A stretch of 64,000 nucleotides of DNA from Pythium myriotylum (lineage: Eukaryota > Oomycota > Peronosporomycetes > Pythiales > Pythiaceae): the NCBI GenBank assembly GCA_023091665.1, contig JALJCQ010000008.1, positions 1,116,001-1,180,000 of the forward strand, read 5' to 3'. Below, one piece after another: positions 48,457 through 57,887 of this stretch. Made by a program: the position numbers and the translations under genes. The stretch's first letter is position 1; the number at the start of each line of letters is the position of its first letter. The notes beneath the pieces were generated by a model that saw nothing but the letters and a program-made list of their open reading frames with translations, did not search any database and was not told the DNA's origin.

Positions 48457-49407
48457 GCTCGGTAATTACTTGCCTCCCAGTTGGAAGGTGTTTCCAAGTC
48501 GGCGGAGCGCCGCAAGATCGACGAGTTCTTGTCGACACGTGTGAACGTCATCACCCGCGTGCGTGACGCGATGGCAGCTGCCCAAGATGTTCAGAAGGAA
48601 CAAGCCGACAAGCACGGTCGGAAGAACACGCATGTGTTCAAGCCAGGCGACTATGTGCTTGTCAGCACGAAGAACCTGGCTCAGAATGCGGTGTCCAGCT
48701 TGGGCAGCTCGAAGCTGCTCCCGAGATATATCGGCCCGTTCAAGGTGTTGAAGCGGAGTGGAAACTCCTACAGGGTCGATCTGCCAACATGGTTGCAGAC
48801 GCACCCGACGTTCTACGTCGGCTTGCTCAAGCCGTATCTCCGCCCTGATGGAGATGCATCGGACGAAGGGTCGTCGGAAACAATTCCAAGCGGAGTTGCC
48901 GCCGAGATGCAACCACCGACACTCGCGCACGAGAACGTGCCAGTCACAGATGGTTCCTCCAGCGACTCTGTCGCAGTGCAGGGTTCTGCAAGTGGCGTGG
49001 TTCACCCACACAGCGAAGCGCCAAGACGCTCGGCACGGCTTGCTCAAGCCCGTCGAAGTTCGACATGGTCGTCAAATGCGACCGCAGCGTCGTCAATACG
49101 ACGTCGGGTTACGTTTGCCGAACCCGAAGGAGCACGTCGGATCCCCGAAACTGGTGTGAAGACCAGAAGGAAAGCGCTGCGACCGGTGCACGCTCCTTTG
49201 CCTGTGATCGACAGGAATGGCGAACGCCATTGTCACGTCGTATCTCTCGACAGTGTGCGTGTGCACAGTGGCGTCCGCCAGCTCTTGGTCAAGTGGCTTG
49301 GATATCCAAGCAACCAGAGCTCCTGGGTCGATGAGAGTGTTCTCAGGCAAGATTGCTCTGATCTTGTTCGCGCATGCGAACATGATCATCCTGGATGGTT
49401 CCAGTAG
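48283..49407 (+). pseudogene. Ty3/Gypsy chromodomain retrotransposon pol, 3' end
   Basis: The integrase C-terminal part begins WSDTLAMVKFAMN, changes frame to SQFFVNGLRHPALP (48340-48400), and is then lost in a run of 30 G at 48428-48457. An open frame from 48481 to 49407 (308 aa) continues the Gypsy integrase tail: VFKPGDYVLVSTKNL, LLPRYIGPFKVLKR, YRVDLPTW, TFYVGLLKPYL, a low-complexity linker, then a chromodomain with HVVSLDSVRVHSG, QLLVKWLGYP and SSWVDESVL. Chromodomains in this position typically tether integration to modified chromatin. Copies I-J split the integrase at 38751/48283. The element is dead: frameshift, homopolymer and missing 5' part. Confidence 0.88.
48428..48457. repeat. 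Poly-G run of 30
   Basis: Replaces or interrupts the Gypsy integrase tail between GSARSGG and the next recognisable segment. May be biological or a sequencing/gap artefact. Confidence 0.9.
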
Positions 49408-49491
49408 GTGGGACCGACCACCCCCATCAAGATGAGAAGTGTCTCAAGTTCCTCAAGGAAGACGCTCAGTGGAGCACACGGAAGGTCCGTC
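49408..49491. other. Gypsy 3' flank, possible start of its LTR
   Basis: After the pol stop there is a short purine-rich GGTGGGACC and then GTGTCTCAAGTTCC near 49438 that could begin a 3' LTR. No matching second LTR is in the window, so the boundary is not supported. Confidence 0.25.
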
Positions 49492-49815
49492 TCAGTCAAG
49501 TCGACTGTCCCTGTCTATTACCATATTAGCAGGGGTTATCGGACCAATGCCTGTGCGATTTCGTGATTGCTGCTCATCTCTCTGTAGGGCTGGAGTGAGA
49601 AGCACGACGAGGGCATCAAAGGCTGACCTGGACATCTTGTAGCATCGCTCGAAGCGATGACTTCGTTCGAGTCGCTCCGCGTGAGCTTCCCAATCGAGCC
49701 TAGTTCGCTTCAAGCATGGCTGTCTTGCCCGAGGTTGTTGGTGTCGTTGGGCACAGTACACAGCGGCGACCACGAGGAGAAGGATCGCAGCAGCGATGTC
49801 GTCGTCGTCGTGCAT
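49492..49815 (-). pseudogene. PIF/Harbinger-like transposase N-terminal fragment
   Basis: 107 codons reading MHDDDDIAAAILLLVV, then RLERSHRFERCYKMSRSAFD, ALVVLLTPALQRDEQQSRNR and ITPANMV. The segment FERCYKMSRSAFDALVVLL is typical of the N-terminal region of Harbinger-type transposases, just before the DDE nuclease domain, which is absent. The fragment is cut near 49520 close to the end of the Gypsy sequence. No terminal repeats were found. Family assignment is by motif resemblance only. Confidence 0.6.
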
Positions 49816-50417
49816 GTTGCCATTCGAAAAATGAGCTGCAGAATCAAGTCACTCGAATGGTGTCCTTAAGACGGGGCTCGGCTGGTATTTTTCACATGCA
49901 GCCATGTAAACTACATGCCAAGCATCAAGCAAATCGTGTTGACTCGGCAAACAGGATTTGCTTGTGCTTAGTACTTACACCTAACCACGAAATTCGGCGA
50001 CCAATCAAATCGCTCCATTTTTGCCTCGGCAAAGCAAAAGTGGTCGTTAGCGTCGACCCTGAAGTCGAGTCTACAGCGCACCGATGATAGTGACGAGATG
50101 TCGAAACGCACGCCTAGAACAAGCAGTATTTCGACATCGCGTGGGGCCGCATCAACCAACAGCACACGTCCTGCTTAGCGACGGGGGTCCATTTGTACGA
50201 GTAGCGCAGTGATTAGGTCGTCGCTGTTGCCCTCGTCGCTCATGGCGGATAGTGAAGAAGCGGGTTGTGGATCAACACTACAGTTGGAGACAAATACCGC
50301 AGAAGACAAAAAATCGGTGAGTGGGAAAGGAATTGTTTTCACTCCCCGGCCGAGATCCGCAGAAATGATACTATATGACTCGATATAAAGTACGAAGCCA
50401 GTCCAACATTATTGAAA
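49816..50417. other. No supported gene
   Basis: Region upstream of the Harbinger-like fragment. Only short ORFs; no repeats or RNA recognised. Confidence 0.5.
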
Positions 50418-50421
50418 TTAA

Positions 50422-50757
50422 CGCTTTCGCAATCACCTCCGTGCAAGCAGGGATTGTATGGATAATCTAATCAAGTCAAACTTTCCAGATCGTGTAAATT
50501 TTACACGTTCTGGAATTGCGACAGGTGAAGTTTCCAGCAAACGTACCGCCTTTTGTAATAAAACCTCGCAAAATTGCAAATAAGTTTCGAGGCTATTTAA
50601 CCTTGAGAGGTTTTGAGGTTATGTTGAGGTTTTTGCGAGACTTCATTGACTGGTTTTGTAAAACGTGTAAGATTTGCACGTTCTGAGGGGATCAACCACA
50701 TCGGCTTATGAGAAACCCTCGGAACGTGTAAAATTTACACGGTTGATTGCGAAAGGG
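50422..50757. mobile_element. piggyBac-like MITE with TTAA duplication
   Basis: 336 bp between TTAA at 50418-50421 and TTAA at 50758-50761. Ends form a 13-bp inverted repeat, CGCTTTCGCAATC on the left and CCCTTTCGCAATC read inward from the right. TTAA duplication with ends starting CCCTTT is typical of piggyBac-type elements. Inside are three related palindromic motifs: CGTGTAAATTTTACACG (50494), CGTGTAAGATTTGCACG (about 50664) and CGTGTAAAATTTACACG (50724). It has no coding capacity and would depend on a transposase in trans. Confidence 0.75.
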
Positions 50758-50761
50758 TTAA

Positions 50762-51317
50762 GAGGTTTCTGAGTGGGAATGGGAAAGGAGCAGGAGCGCT
50801 TTTGCGAAAACCCTCGACTGGTGCCGAGACACATCCAGTTGACTGGCTGCGCAAAATATGAGCGAATAGCAAACAGAATTTTGTCACGAAGAAGGAAGGT
50901 TCGTCAGTCACGCTGTCGCGTAAATTGACTGTGGTGAAAAGTGAAAAAAGACTGAAGTGACTGTGGCCCGTCCCCGTGATTGTCAATACCTCCGAGATGT
51001 TTTTTGTTCTTTCAAACGATAAACAGCAATTCGCCGGCGTATCTCCGACAAAGTGAGGCGCCCATCTCCAATACGATTCTATTTTTCGTATTTTGTAGCT
51101 CATAGCCAAACCAAATGAGAGTCATGTCGGAGGACCCGATAACGGTTGCTTCCACGCAAAAGGTTCTTGTTTCTGGGGAATAGCGGTGGTGGTGTGTGTG
51201 TGGGGGGGGATGTTGAATAGCACTTCTATCCTTCACGTCAAAACCACGACCTTCGAATGTCATCGACGCTAATCAATCTTAGAACAATCAAAGTGTCTTT
51301 ACTCAGTGTTGTGTGCA
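50762..51317. other. No supported gene
   Basis: AT-rich spacer between the MITE and the tRNA gene. It contains a GT/G-rich tract near 51190-51210. Short ORFs only. Confidence 0.5.
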
Positions 51318-51390
51318 GCTCGCGTGGCCCAATGGATACGGCGCTGCCCTCCTAAGGCAGAGATTGCGGGTTCGAGTCCCGCCGTGAGTA
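51318..51390 (+). tRNA. tRNA-Arg (anticodon CCT)
   Basis: 73 nt that fold as a standard cloverleaf. Acceptor GCTCGCG pairs with CGTGAGT, with two G-U pairs, and the discriminator is A. The D arm has GCC...GGC. The anticodon arm CTGCC-CTCCTAA-GGCAG gives anticodon CCT, reading AGG (arginine). The T arm GCGGG-TTCGAGT-CCCGC is perfect. No intron, and CCA is not encoded. It is the only non-transposon gene recognised with confidence here. Confidence 0.95.
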
Positions 51391-51757
51391 AACTTTAGAA
51401 TTTGAAATTTGGTCTCCCGGTTAAATTGTCGCCGATACTGAGTGAGTGGACGGTTTTATTCAGAAAGCTTCCTCCACAGGCAATTCAACCGGCGTGGTCT
51501 TCGGTGCTAGTGTTATCGCACCGATGGTTATTGTTGATCCCGCCCCTTTTTCCCAAAATGGGGAAATTCTTAGTAGATACAAAGCTGCAACCCATTCGTT
51601 CACATCGTATTTGGTGAAATGTGCTATAGAAAATAAATGATTGGACAAATATAGCCCAACCATAAGCCTTACCATCTCACGCAGCTACGGCTTGCGGCGG
51701 AAGCATCAGCGACTATCCCGTGATCGTAGACGGTGGAGGAGGCCGTAACAAGGCAGC
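51391..51757. other. No supported gene
   Basis: Two overlapping short ORFs (51402-51617 and 51446-51640) show no recognisable motif. Confidence 0.5.
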
Positions 51758-52048
51758 ATGCGCATCCAAACACGGCGTTCCACTGCCTACAGCTACTACA
51801 ATCTCGACTAGTCGCGCAAAGAGCTCGCTCGTATATTCAACAAGGCGGCAAAGACGATATCGAACTGGATCCACATGTTCGAAACTACCGGCACGTACGA
51901 ACGCGCCTTCAGCACTCGCGATGCCATGTTTTTACCATTCATCGTCAACGGCCACTTCACAGTCCCCGACACCTCCGAGTACGTAAAGAAATGTCCCGTC
52001 ATAACCACGCTGTCGTTTTGGAACGGAAACACTCACGGATTCGTCTGA
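51758..52048 (+). pseudogene. Transposase-like helix-turn-helix fragment
   Basis: A frame from ATG 51758 reads MRIQTRRSTAYSYYNLD, a TAG stop at 51809-51811, then SRKELARIFNKAAKTISNW, IHMFETTGTYERAF and on to a stop at 52046-52048. RKELARIFNKAAKTISNWIH has the spacing of a homeodomain-like helix-turn-helix as found at the start of many DDE transposases. The catalytic part is missing. One nonsense codon and truncation mark it as dead. Confidence 0.5.
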
Positions 52049-52597
52049 TTGAGAGGACGTACTCTATTGTAGATCTTAATGTGGATGGCCACCATGAGTG
52101 TTTTCGCTCCTAGTAATGGAGCCCCCACTATGAGATCTAGTTACGTGCAACAATCAGATATCACTATATGTCACAAATGGGTCAGCGGATTTGGTCTAGT
52201 GGAGTGGAACTGACCCCGCCACGCCACTGTGCCGGATTTGCCCTTCGTGCTCTTTCAACCGCCGCGGTGCGCCATTGTCAATGGCAAGTTCGTGAATGGC
52301 GCTCACGATCTTGGCGCGCATAGGAGGTGGTCACTCACTTCAGGTGCCTGTCACTCGAGAGAGGGAGACGGCTCCCTGTTGGTGTGACCATGACCAAACT
52401 CCCCCCAAATACAGGGCGTCCATTATAAGAACTTATCCATAATGAGATCTAGAATAGAGTATGCTGTCTCTGCGGCTGCCTCGTTTCCCCAGCACCGGCT
52501 GGGCGACTCTAAACATTTCGAGCAGTCTATAACTCGGGATCTGTGATCGGATTCATGGGTTGTGGGCAGAGGGATTGAGCATTGACCATCAGCCAAG
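52049..52597. other. No supported gene
   Basis: Contains TATGAGATCTAG at about 52128 and the related AATGAGATCTAG at about 52447, perhaps traces of an old repeat. Nothing else recognised. Confidence 0.4.
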
Positions 52598-53191
52598 ATG
52601 ACCAAGAAGCGGGGGACTGGTGGGAAGAGTGGCAGCGCACGACCACACAAGATCGGCAAGCGAGAGTGTCAGGCGCAAGATGCTCTCGCCTACACGAAGC
52701 GCATGCGACCCCGTCACATAGGTGCTGAGGAGAAGCTGCTGATTCTAGTTGTTCTTGCACACGTAAGACTGAATAGCAACACGAGCGTGTATCGGCGCGG
52801 AACGCCGCGGAGGACCGTGTTCAGCGACCGGACAGCGCGATCAAACTGCCACCTCAATGAAAGCCGACCAAGGACTATCACGGGATGTATGACTACAGTG
52901 CGTTTCGCCATCAGGAGCGGTCAATCTTTGATGTGCCAGCAATATCTTATAGGTCCAGTTCCGGGAGGGTTATGTGCGGGGGATGTGCAGGGTACTAACC
53001 CAAGTTCACAGTTGCCGACTTCGTGCGTCAGTCTCGCAGTCAGTTCAGTGTGCCGCTCGGGCGTACGATCTTCCTGTTGTCAACCTTCTCACATCATGAG
53101 AGTAGGGTGCAAAGGCTTTGAGCAACCTGTCAGTGGATACCATCAAGAACGCGTGGATCAAGGCAGACACTATTGTTCACGATCGAATTGA
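52598..53191 (+). other. Unrecognised ORF, basic N-terminus
   Basis: 197-codon ORF starting MTKKRGTGGKSGSARPHKIG, followed by RMRPRHIGAEEKLLILVVLAHV. The lysine/arginine-rich start followed by a short helix-like segment resembles the front of some transposases, but no catalytic motif follows and the later part looks non-coding (VRFAIRSGQSLMCQQ onward). It runs into the palindrome at 53178. I do not recognise a family. Confidence 0.25.
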
Positions 53192-53216
53192 TAACAATGT
53201 TATCAATTCGATCGTG
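53178..53216. repeat. Perfect 19-bp palindrome
   Basis: CACGATCGAATTGATAACA and its exact reverse complement are separated by a single A. Confidence 0.95.
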
Positions 53217-53351
53217 ACATCGAGTGTGCCCTGAACGACCTCAAAGCACAGTGTAATATAATAAGGTACATGTCATGTACTTGTGGTCTAAGAACAATGT
53301 ACCTTATTATATTACACTGTGCTTTGAGGCCGTTCAGGCCACACTCGATGT
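53217..53351. repeat. Fold-back sequence, 55-bp arms
   Basis: Arms 53217-53271 and 53297-53351 are reverse complements with two mismatches, around a 25-bp spacer. The left arm starts at the last base of the previous palindrome. Transcribed, it would form a long hairpin. It may be a small non-autonomous transposon or fold-back element; no target duplication was identified. Confidence 0.9.
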
Positions 53352-53831
53352 GATCTATTTTTCGATACCACAAAGTCCTCCCACTGGACATGTCGCGTAA
53401 AAGCGACAAGCGGCAATAGATGGTAAACAATACGGGCTCATGGTGAACGACCACGAGACCAAAGCAATTTTGTGGAATTGACTAAAGCTCTATATTCGCC
53501 AGAACATCGTCCCAGTGATAGTGAAGATGGCGCGGACCGGGGCCATGATGTGGTTTACACATTACCACGCTTCTCCGAACTCCAACCCGTGGGCTTTGGT
53601 AAAAGGGATCGTTGGGCGACAGTACCGTAAACCACGGAGAAATAAAGCATCCGAAGAGGTGAGGGACCTCGCTCATTTGAATGGGACCGGACAACCAATT
53701 AGAATCATCCATCTGGATCTAACACCGTGTTTTGCAATTATCGATTACCACACAATATGATTTATGGGAGGTATAGTTCAATGGAGGCTCGTGAAGAATT
53801 CACGTTACTGCCTCCCTGGATTTCACGGTAC
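53352..53831. other. No supported gene
   Basis: Short ORFs only. A plus-strand reading near 53518-53640 has several in-frame acidic residues but stops repeatedly. Confidence 0.4.
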
Positions 53832-53833
53832 TA

Positions 53834-55403
53834 CAATCCGCGCCACTGGTTTCCGAAAATTCACATTTTTTTCGAAAACGGAGCAACCACATCGAATTTC
53901 ACCGATCCACGACTTGCGGGATTTAGCCAATCGGATTTCTCGTCGAATGGCGTTGGAATCAGCGCCAACGCTACAGTGGATCGAACGCAATGAGAGCTTT
54001 TCTGAAGTTACCTCAAAGTTAACCACTAGAATTTATGCAAGGCCCGACAAACTTTGCGTTATGAATGCACTTCCTGTCGTTCTCATGCGTTGCTAATACG
54101 CCAGTTGCTTCCACCGAGCTTCCTTGAGCAGTTTCACCCGCTTGGGCATCGAGAAGACAAGACTGAGGAGGTATTCCTCGGGAATTGCCCTCCAGGCTTC
54201 GAGGATGGCCTTCTTGAGATCTTCGATCGAGAAGAACTGGCGTCCGTTGGCGTAGACAAGGCTTGAGATGTAGGCCTACACGTTCTCGATTGGGTTCAAG
54301 TCGGGCAAGCGCGCTGGCCACGTCATAACTTCGATCCCGTGGGCTTTGAGCCATGCCTTCGTGTGACGTGCTCGGTGGGGTGACGCGTTGTCATGCTGAA
54401 AAATTTGTGTGTCGGTGTCCATGACCGGTTGCAAACGTCGCTCTAGCGTCCCTGTATACTTGACGGCGGTGACGCGCCCATCGAGGAACTCGATTTGGGT
54501 TTTTTGGCCTCCGCGGAAGCCTCCCCAAATCAAGACCGAATCGCCACCAGAGTGACGTCGGACAGGGACCGAATGCGTCGCTCTGGTGTCGATCCAGTGC
54601 TTGTAGCCGTCAGGGCCGTCTTCGTTCCACTTCTTCTCGTCGGAGAACCACACACCCTCCCACCAGAACTCGTCCAGATCGTCGTTCTCGTAGGCCCAAT
54701 CCAGCCGAGCACGGATGTGCCGACGTTCGAGCATGGGGCCGCGCCGGAGCTTCGTCCACTTCAACCAAGGCACGTCCGCGATCCACCTCTGGACTGTGCG
54801 AAGCCCCACACTCAATTGCAACACCGCGTGGATCTTTTTTGCGGTGCCATGGCCTGCGGAAACCTTGCGCACAATCAGTCGCCCCGTCCTTTTGTCAATT
54901 TTTTTGGTGCTGCCGCGCTTTGATGGCTTAGCTGGCGCACCCGCCGACTTGACGACAGTGTGAACCGTGCTCACAGACCGTTTCACGACGTTGGAGATCT
55001 CCAGGTACTTCATGCCGGCCTCGCGGAGCCTTACAATCGTGTCCTTTTCTTTCTGCGTCAGTTTCGGTCCCCCTCCCATCGTTGCGAATGCAAAAATGAG
55101 GCCCCGCGCTTTTCAAAGCATGCGCACCAAAGTCAACGTATTTGCAACGGCTCTAGTGCGCGTCAAAAGCATTAATTACCTCGTTGAACTTTCGTTTCCG
55201 ACGTAAATTCGGACCAAAAAGCTTACCGCATTTTGAAATTTTGATGTAGCTCAGGCGTGGTTGCGTTTTTGGCGTTGGAATCAGCGCCATTCGACGAGAA
55301 ATCTGATTGGCTAAATCCCGCAAGTCGTGGATCGTTGAAATTCGATGTGGTTGCTCCGTTTTCGGAAGAAAAGTGAATTTTCGGAAACCAGTGGCGCGGA
55401 CTG
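53834..55403 (-). mobile_element. Tc1/mariner element 1, TA duplication
   Basis: 1570 bp bounded by TA at 53832-53833 and 55404-55405, with 133-bp terminal inverted repeats (53834-53966 and 55271-55403) starting CAATCCGCGCCACTGG and CAGTCCGCGCCACTGG. The repeats match well except that the innermost 18 bp (GGCGTTGGAATCAGCGCC) lie in the same orientation in both. The transposase gene is on the minus strand. Confidence 0.92.
54093..55079 (-). pseudogene. Tc1 (DD34E) transposase with one nonsense codon
   Basis: 328-codon frame starting MGGGPKLTQKEK. N-terminal helix-turn-helix (EKDTIVRLREAG to VSTVHTVVK), second HTH-like region (LSVGLRTVQRWI), then the DDE domain: D in VWFSDEKKW, D in IFQHDNASPH, E in LPDLNPIEN, with 34 residues between the last two. 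Codon 268 (54276-54278) is TAG where the family has TGG of ENVWG; reading on, the C-terminus (SSLVYANGRQFFSIEDLKKA and so on) is intact to the stop at 54093-54095. A single G-to-A change explains the break. Without the last 60 residues activity is unlikely. Confidence 0.9.
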
Positions 55404-55405
55404 TA

Positions 55406-55666
55406 CACTGAAAAATTTCAATGTATACCTTATAATGGCCGTGTACGTGGTGGACGAAGGAAATTTTCAAGTACGAGCATGGAGAAATGGAAATTTATTC
55501 AACTCCTTTCACCTGCGCACACTCTCGTGTGTGTAGCTACACTGTAACACCTCAATTTTCGTAGTGGCCACTATTAACAGGACCAAACGGGTAGAATGGG
55601 ACGGCCTTGAAGAACGCGTTTTCGACGCATTCCGGTGAGATCCCGTTCAGAGCAATTTGTGAGCAC
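55406..55666. other. No supported gene
   Basis: Spacer between Tc1 element 1 and the pogo-like remnant. The ACACTCTCGTGTGTG stretch near 55520 is weakly palindromic. Confidence 0.4.
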
Positions 55667-56718
55667 TCAAACATGTCCTTTCGGCGTTCGGACGCCGTCT
55701 TTGGCGGGGGCGCAAACGAGTAGCGGGCTACGTACAGGCGTCGAAGTCGACGGGCCTATGACTCCGACCTCCAGCGGCTGAACTGCGCTGGTCGCTCCAC
55801 CCGACACATACACTGGGAACGTGCCCAGGCCGGCAAGTGCATTTTGAACTGAGTCAAGGTTATGGCGCCAAATGTCATGGATCCACTCCAGCATGACCTC
55901 TTCCGAGAACCATGCCTTCGCCTGCACCGACACTGCCGCCGCCGTATCGTCGGCGAGCTCCCTCACTTCGGCGTGCATGTCGCTGTCAATGGACCCCTTA
56001 AAGCCAAAGTGCAGGGCAATCATGCGACCATCGGTACACGCCACCAGTGCTCAGCGGTAGCCGCCCTTTCCTGCGATAGTGCAATGAACCCGCTTGGCTT
56101 CGACGAATTCAACCGTCATCCGTGGTCCCAAATTGCAGTACACTGACGTTTGATCCATGTTGTACAGTGCGTAGGGTGGCGGAACGGACGATGAACTGTC
56201 CATAAAATGAGTCAAGAGAATCGTACTTACAGTAAATCCGAACGCTTTCTCGAGTTGACTCAGTGGATCTCTCGTTTTTCGTCCTGAGTAGCTGATAGTG
56301 GAATTGTTAATCCATGTCGAGACATGAATCGATCACACCACGCATAGCGCTTCTTGCGTCTTGTCGCTCAAGTGACTCGGCAGTAGTTGAAGCGCCTTCT
56401 GCACCCTCGTGAGACTGGGTATTCCTCTCGTCGCTCTTCCGTGAACCAAAACACTATCTCATCCTCGATGGATTGTGACGCCTACACGCGACCACTGCCA
56501 CCCACAGTGAGAGCTTTCCCTCACCCTTCTTCACACGCCAGCACAAGGCGGTCTCGTTTGCGCTCCCACATGATCAGTGTCTGGCGGTTGATGCCAACAG
56601 AGTGAGCGTACGAACTGCAATTGGCGTTGGGATCAACCTCCAACAAGTCGAGGAACGCATCCACAACGAGAAGCTTCCTCTCGTTTGTGTGATCCAGTTG
56701 GTTTCTCTGCTGCGGCAT
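55667..56718 (-). pseudogene. Pogo/Tigger-like transposase, decayed
   Basis: Pieces in several minus-strand frames, in family order. MPQQRNQLDHTNERKLLVVD and SVGINRQTLIMWERKRDRLV are an N-terminal DNA-binding region. RRKKRYAWCDRFMSRHGLTI (about 56300-56370) is a CENP-B-type second domain. YALYNMDQTSVYCNLGPRM (about 56100-56170) holds the first catalytic D of a DDE_1 domain. An in-frame TGA follows near 56057, then DGRMIALHFGFKG, VQAKAWFSEEVMLEWI, and SAVQPLEVGVIGP near the domain end. Multiple frameshifts, at least one stop and loss of the middle of the DDE domain make it a relic. Confidence 0.65.
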
Positions 56719-57079
56719 TTGGGGGTGAAGCGCAGTGGTGGACTGCCAACGAGTTGATGGCAATGAGCCGTTGCTACCGACTCAAGTTCATTGGTTGTGG
56801 AGAGTTTGATGAGATGCTCAACCCACCCTCTTTGTGAATGTGTGACCAATCATTTCGAACCGTGCCCTGTGGAAAAATGGAGCACCTGCCAAAAGCGTTG
56901 ATCCAGATGGATTGTATCGGTGCCTTAATTCTCCACGGTTTACGGTATACAGCAGACACAACATTTGCTCAGGTGCGCAAAAGGCTCGAACAGGCCTTCG
57001 AGCAAGTCCATCCGCTCACTATACGGAAAATGCATACAGAGAACTGACCAAGATCTGTATGCATGGTAAATTCTATTTT
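56719..57079. other. No supported gene
   Basis: Probable upstream part of the pogo-like relic. No terminal repeats identified. Confidence 0.35.
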
Positions 57080-57582
57080 GGGTCCCCAGGGGTCAAGGTC
57101 CCACTTGGGTCCCGGGCGGAAGCGTACTAAATTAGGCATATATTACATTTTGTTTGAAAAATAACCGTATTGCCCCAGTATGATCGCTGTGTATCATGAG
57201 GCAGTACGACCGAAGGCGGCGGGGGCCCCTTCCCCCAATTGGGGTATTGCGAAGGGCGCACAAAGCGCCCCGTAGCAACCCGGGGTCCGCACCGCAAGTC
57301 ACCTGCCGGAGTGAGGCGAAGGTTGCCGACGTCCAGAGCCCACTTTCTTTAATTACGCCAGGCTCGTGCCGACTACAGACCCACCGAAGCGAAGCGGAGG
57401 TCGTCGTGTCGGCACGAACGTAGCGCCATGCGCAAGTGATTCTATATTGGATCCTTATTGACACGGTTGCTACGTGTATTCATGCGCTAATCCCTCTCTA
57501 GACAAAGTTTAAAGAAAGTGGCCGTGGTAATATTACCACGACTGAGGTGCGACCCAAGTGGGACCCTGGCCCCTGGAGACCC
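57080..57582. repeat. 32-bp inverted repeat enclosing a GC-rich structured core
   Basis: GGGTCCCCAGGGGTCAAGG... (57080-57111) and its inverted partner (57551-57582) match with four mismatches. The 439 bp between hold several smaller stems, including CGTGCCGAC with GTCGGCACG (about 57366-57415) and a GGGGCCCC...GGGGTA stem near 57220. It could be a non-autonomous transposon or a structured RNA gene; no tRNA, rRNA or known RNA was recognised. Confidence 0.6.
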
Positions 57583-57887
57583 TCCCCCCCCAAAAAAAAA
57601 GAGAAAAGAAAAGAAAAGAAAAAAAGAAAAAAAGGTTATAGTATGCATCGCTGCGCCAAATTGAATAATCTGAGCATGACGAGGTGGCCTCCGCCATTTC
57701 TGACGCGGCATGGCAGTATGTGTGACAGTGATTGCACCAGTGACGGTGGTCAAAGTTACTTAATCTAGATATATGGACTTAACAAATACAATAATAACAT
57801 ATATAACCGTGCTCGACAAACGTATTACGAACCTTTGTTAAGGGCACTTCCACACCAGAAAGGGGATATGGAAAATTGTGGTTTCTG
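57583..57887. other. No gene; C then A/G-rich homopurine tract
   Basis: CCCCCCCC is followed by a run of A and AAAAG units (57591-57635). The rest has no recognisable feature. Confidence 0.6.

Noticed and set aside
51720..51990. Overlapping ORFs at 51733-52113 as a gene
   Set aside because: A different frame carries the helix-turn-helix homology, so these are shadows.
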